This document shows positions 60,091 to 64,000 of a stretch of 64,000 nucleotides of DNA, piece after piece. Below the pieces are notes generated by a model. The model was not told the DNA's origin, ran no database searches, and worked only from the letters and a program-made list of their open reading frames with translations. The position numbers were made by a program, and so were the translations under genes. The number at the start of each line of letters is the position of its first letter. Within the stretch, counting starts at the first letter, position 1. Origin of the DNA: Gyromitra esculenta (lineage: Eukaryota > Ascomycota > Pezizomycetes > Pezizales > Discinaceae); the NCBI GenBank assembly GCA_038503075.1, contig JBCAML010000021.1, positions 496,001-560,000 on the forward strand. Reading direction: 5' to 3'.

Positions 60091-63000
60091 TACCGTTAAT
60101 GGGATAACCGTCACTTCGACTCGGTTCCCGAGACGAACAAACCACAAAGAGACTAAGAGTTGAATCTGGTGGTTGAATCTCAAGGCTGAAATGAGCCTTG
60201 GCTGTTGTTCCAATAGGCTTGATAATCCTGCCGGCGAATACTCTGCGCTTCGGACATTTTCTCTAACAATAGTTTAGACTTTCGTTACATTAGATAAATC
60301 GACTGTTGATACTTAGGATGAGTTTGAATTCTATGGAGGCCGTCGCCGATTCAACGCAGCGAATATGAATACCCGCGGTATTTCAAATCTAGGATGGGCT
60401 TTAAAGTCCCGAAGATGGAATCTATTTCTATCTGGTAAATGTCAGCGGTTTTAAATTTAGGATAGGTTTGAATGGAGTGAATAGGGAATCTATATGACTG
60501 TGTATAGATCGTGGTTCCGGTGTTACTTCAACCGGCAGGATCAATATCCCGGACCTTCAGCTAACGTTTATTCGAATGCCGTAACTCTTGGCTTCCATCT
60601 CGAACTCTCTTGATGAATTTATTTCGGTCCCTCCATTTTCGAAGCCAGAGTTAAAATAGTCTCTCGAAGGGAAGGAGCCTGGAGCTATGCGTGTTGATAT
60701 TGACGTGGGGGTAAGCACCCTGATAATGGGCTTTGATCGTTTTGGAAAGCCTGCTTCGGTTTCGAAGTTAGTTGAGATAACCTCTTGAAAAACCAGGAGT
60801 TGGGACCAGGCTTGTCGATATAAATTTTTCCGGATTCAGCAGGTTTATTCAGTGGAAAAGCATGGATCTCCTCGAATGCAGAATGAGACCTCGCAGCGAT
60901 AAGTTTCAATCATCTATTAATTTTGCAACGATCGCTCCGGTTTCGGAACTGAGATTGAAGATATCATTTTGTATAGGGCGGTTGCCGATATAAACGTCTC
61001 CAACGATGGGATATTCCACCAGAGATAATAGAATTTAGCTAATGAAGAGTGTTAGTTATTACTCGAGAAGAGAATCAATCCTACCAATTTCATGACAGCA
61101 ATCACACCCCAACCTCCGACACTGTTGTCAAATATCTTGGACCAACGCTTTTTGAGATGAGGAAAACGGGAAATAACTAGAAGAAGTTAGCAGAAATATA
61201 AACTGGTTCAAATTTTCCTAAGTAGCAAGAGCGATCGAAGGGTTTCTCGTACCTACTGTATACCTGCGAGTGACGACGAATATCAGAATTGCTGATAAGA
61301 CTAAATACTTCCTCTTTATTAATTAATGCAGCGGGTTTCAAGGGAGAACTGATACAGAGTTTAATGGTTTGACGTCACAATATACGGTTGCTCCTTAAAC
61401 CGAATAGCGTCGTTTTTTCGTTCTCATTGCCTTACAATGGGAGCAGGTTTCTTGCGAGTGATCAAAAACCTCACGGTTTGACGCCCCGATGTGTGTGTGA
61501 AAGGCTGTTGGTGAATCACCAACTGATGTAAAATCGGTGGCTTTAAGGTTGCTTTTTGAATGTGTCGATTGGCCAATCCACAGGCCCTATGGTCGATGAA
61601 TAGTGATGTAAATTGCTCTCTGTCCAGTGCAACATGGACAAGTGAAGTCCTCTTTTTGTTTTTTTTAAATATCGATATGATGCAAAATATCGTTCGAGGT
61701 GGTGCATTTTAAACACTAGTATCTTGCACTTGTAACTAACGAGCGAGCGAGTACAATCACTTCAAGATACAGCCCCTATGCGAATTTTGATGAGTGCTGA
61801 TGGTTTGGTGGGGTAGGTGAGTGTGGGAGGTGGTCGTTGCTGTCCGTCATTTCCCATGGTGGCGGAAAAGCAATGGCCTTACCCAACATAGCATCTCTCT
61901 ACCCATCGTGGCCGCGCTAAGGATAATCAGGCGAACTTAAACTCGAAGATCGTAGCACATCATATCTGATTGGCGACACATCTTATCTTGATCCAGCGAG
62001 ATTGTTTTCGAGCTCTATGCAGGTTCGCGGTAATGCTATTTTATCAGAGATACGGTATCTCGCAAGTGAAAGAGCAGCAAGGAACATGATTTTTCCCCTA
62101 GATTCCTAGAAAAGTTGCGCAATAGAAGAACGCGAGAATCTGTATATAAACATCAGGGATCACTCGTTCGCTTTACATAGTTCGGAGTGTCTTGGTGTTC
62201 TTTCAAATCCGTTGGATTTGATGCTTAGGCTGCCTTAAAGGCGGGACCTTAATGAGGAAGAAACTGACGCCTACTTTGACTGGATATCTGGCACAGAACC
62301 GGGTAGGGGTCCGAGGACTGTTGGTTTTGATCCACAAAGCATTATTAGTGTGGGGTTAATGTTTCAGTAAGAGGAAACGAATCTGAGAAACTTGGAGGAG
62401 AGGATGGTCTGTTCATACCATCTATCTGGAGTATGTCCGGGCGGCTGTCCACTATTATTCAACAACTTGGAGTTTGTTGAAAGCCGCAAACCCGAAGGCG
62501 TGGGACGCCGTTGCCATTTAGCAACAAACGCACGGACTGCATGCTAAAGCACACCTGGTTAGTAAGCGCGGCAACGGATCTGATTGGACACCGCGAAACC
62601 GGCATGACCGCGGTGATTGGCACAGGTGGTGGACAGACTCCACCCTACGAACCAGAGTCGAGGAGACCCCGGCCACACGCAACCAGTCGTGCAGCTGAGC
62701 CCTCCCCGAAGAACCGTCCTTATTCGCCTGGACGTTTTCTCTTGCAGCTCGCATCGCAGCCTTCGCCCTGCCATTCGCGACGCGGAAGATTCGGGCAATA
62801 TCTGGGTTGTTTCTCGTGGTGTTCACGTAGGTTTCGTTCTCGACCGCTCGCCGCTCCACTCGCGGTCTTTGCCTTTGCCTTTGCCTTTGCCTTCCCGTCC
62901 TCCGTCCCCACCTATTCTCGTCCTCGTCGTTTTTCTTCTTCTCGTTTCTCATACCGTTTCATATTCCCTTTTCACTATCTGGACTTGATATCTGGTGCTG

Positions 63001-63465
63001 GTTCTAGTCCTGCTGCTGCTGGTACTGCTGCAACTACTAGTTTTGCTAGGAAGAAAGGCCTCTGTCGTTGCGAGTGATCGTTACTGGTGTTGCTGCATAT
63101 TGCCCTCGGGCTCCCGCTCCTTCACGACATTTCTTGCCTCTGTCTGTCTTGTCTGTCTGTCTGCCCATTTCATCTTATTTCATTTCATCATTTCATCATT
63201 TCATTTCCTTTTCCCGTTGGAGATCTTGTAGCGAGTTAGACATCCAGCCAGTCAGTGTTCAGAAGTGCTCCCCAGTTGATGCCATAGCCAACTACTCTCC
63301 TTGCCTGACATCCGCCTCTCACACACCCTCTCCCTCCCCTTCTCTCGTACACTTCCCGTTCCCTGCATACGTCTTCTCGTTCGCTCCGCTACTCTCTGGG
63401 ATTTCCTCCCATCTCTTGCTGCAGCCCCTGTATTGGGACTGCAGAATAAATTATCCTCCTACGCA

Positions 63466-64000
63466 ATGGCTGCTGTTGTGTCTACCGCCACCCTAACACC
63501 TCCCTCGTCGTCCCATGGTAGGTCAGCTGTAGGGGGTGATTGGGATTTTAGTGTTCCTATAGATGGGGTACGTCTTCCTGCTGCTCCTCGTTGCTGCGGG
63601 TCAACGCGTCTTCCGTGTTTCCCTCCCAGCCCACTGATTATTTTATTCCTTCTTTCTATTAGGCCAATACGCCGGATCTTACGTTCAGAGGAAGCTCAGC
63701 CAACTCCTCAATGCCCCATCGAACCGGCTTTGACGATCATTCTATGAATGGGCGATTACCAAATGACTTCGATCACGTGCAGCAGGCTAAGGCCATGTCG
63801 CCTGTTGGTACTCATACATCGTCCGCGGGAGCCTCGCAGGTGCACGTCAACGATTACCGCTACCCTCTACTGCAGCAACAGTCCTTATCAAGGGACGAAG
63901 ACTACCATAGATCTGCCACTCCTGATTTACTGACTGCTCCAAAGGCCCCAATGCTGCACCGCCAGGACTCGACCATCTCGTCGAATCACGATGGCGATTC
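63466..64000 (+). CDS. Unknown protein, 5' part (gene continues past window end)
   Basis: Exon 1 (63466-63567, 34 codons) begins ATGGCTGCTGTT and holds a Ser/Thr/Pro-rich start. A 95-nt intron (GTACGT, ends CTATTAG at 63662) joins it in phase to an exon open from 63663 to the window end without a stop. The second exon is Ser/Gln/His-rich with PNDFDHVQQ and NDYRYPLLQQQ, as in regulatory low-complexity N-termini. I recognise no domain; the defining part probably lies to the right. A C/T-rich leader of more than 500 bases precedes it, typical of a long regulatory gene. Acceptor choice (63662 instead of CCCAG at 63628) is by frame only. Confidence 0.6.

Larger units (their letters stand above)
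57125..63465. other. 6.3 kb gene-poor region with several tandem repeats
   Basis: Apart from short low-complexity frames, no gene is seen. It contains a (GACAGCA)n minisatellite (57161-57220), a 17-bp repeat (57342-57398), a T-rich stretch at 57680-57860 with poly-T runs, five TACATGTA palindromes (58199, 58401, 58716, 58866, 59135), and a zone of diverged tandem repeats (about 59150-61000). A C/T-rich leader at about 62850-63460 precedes the last gene. Confidence 0.5.

Overview
The window looks like nuclear DNA of a filamentous ascomycete (Pezizomycotina). Genes are split by short introns, mostly about 45-60 nt, with GT...AG ends and a CTAAC/CTGAC-type branch site. ATP-citrate lyase is encoded by two separate, divergently transcribed subunit genes. 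Pyrimidine-rich leaders precede many starts. An assignment below subphylum, for instance an early-diverging class such as Pezizomycetes, would be a guess. No bacterial, plasmid, CRISPR or intact transposon features were seen, and no rRNA or tRNA gene could be supported.

Layout. 1-1154: 3' part of a Cys-rich unknown gene, cut by the window edge. 2339-4771 (-): ING-family PHD-finger chromatin reader. 5928-6607 (-): small orphan gene. 6.6-14.1 kb: gene-poor. 14135-15950 (+): Ser/Thr-rich single-pass membrane protein. 18983-21129 (-) and 22498-24820 (+): ATP-citrate lyase subunits acl2 and acl1 flanking a 1.4 kb shared promoter. 25449-26585 (+): tRNA 2'-phosphotransferase. 28061-29475 (+): C-14 sterol reductase ERG24. 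About 30.5 kb: frameshifted ankyrin remnant. 31238-32709 (+): mannose-6-phosphate-receptor-like sorting receptor. 33180-34759 (-): replication factor SLD2. 35215-36973 (+): CSN12-like PCI protein. 37473-39601 (+): eIF2B gamma. 42203-43394 (-): cohesin acetyltransferase ECO1. 43.4-49.5 kb: gene-poor. 49533-50784 (-): triple-KH RNA-binding protein. 53372-53852 (+): glutaredoxin. 54164-55392 (-): Aim18-like mitochondrial chalcone-isomerase-fold protein. 55853-57124 (-): BAG-domain co-chaperone. 57.1-63.4 kb: gene-poor, with diverged tandem repeats. 63466-end (+): 5' part of an unknown gene.

Most genes are housekeeping. acl1/acl2 supply cytosolic acetyl-CoA and ERG24 acts in ergosterol synthesis, which uses it; that link is biochemical, not an operon. 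The rest cover chromatin and replication (ING, SLD2, ECO1), translation and RNA (eIF2B gamma, TPT1, KH protein, CSN12), sorting (MRH receptor), redox (GRX) and chaperone work (BAG).

The strongest unexplained signal is the 8-bp palindrome TACATGTA. I count about 24 copies, against roughly one expected by chance, all outside the coding exons I assigned and often clustered. Other points are a reading-frame break in SLD2, a possible second start of TPT1 encoding a mitochondrial-type leader, alternative 3' structures of the receptor gene, and a zone of decayed tandem repeats at 59.1-61 kb. I did not find a clear new multi-gene system. Splice sites were inferred by eye from frame continuity and family conservation.
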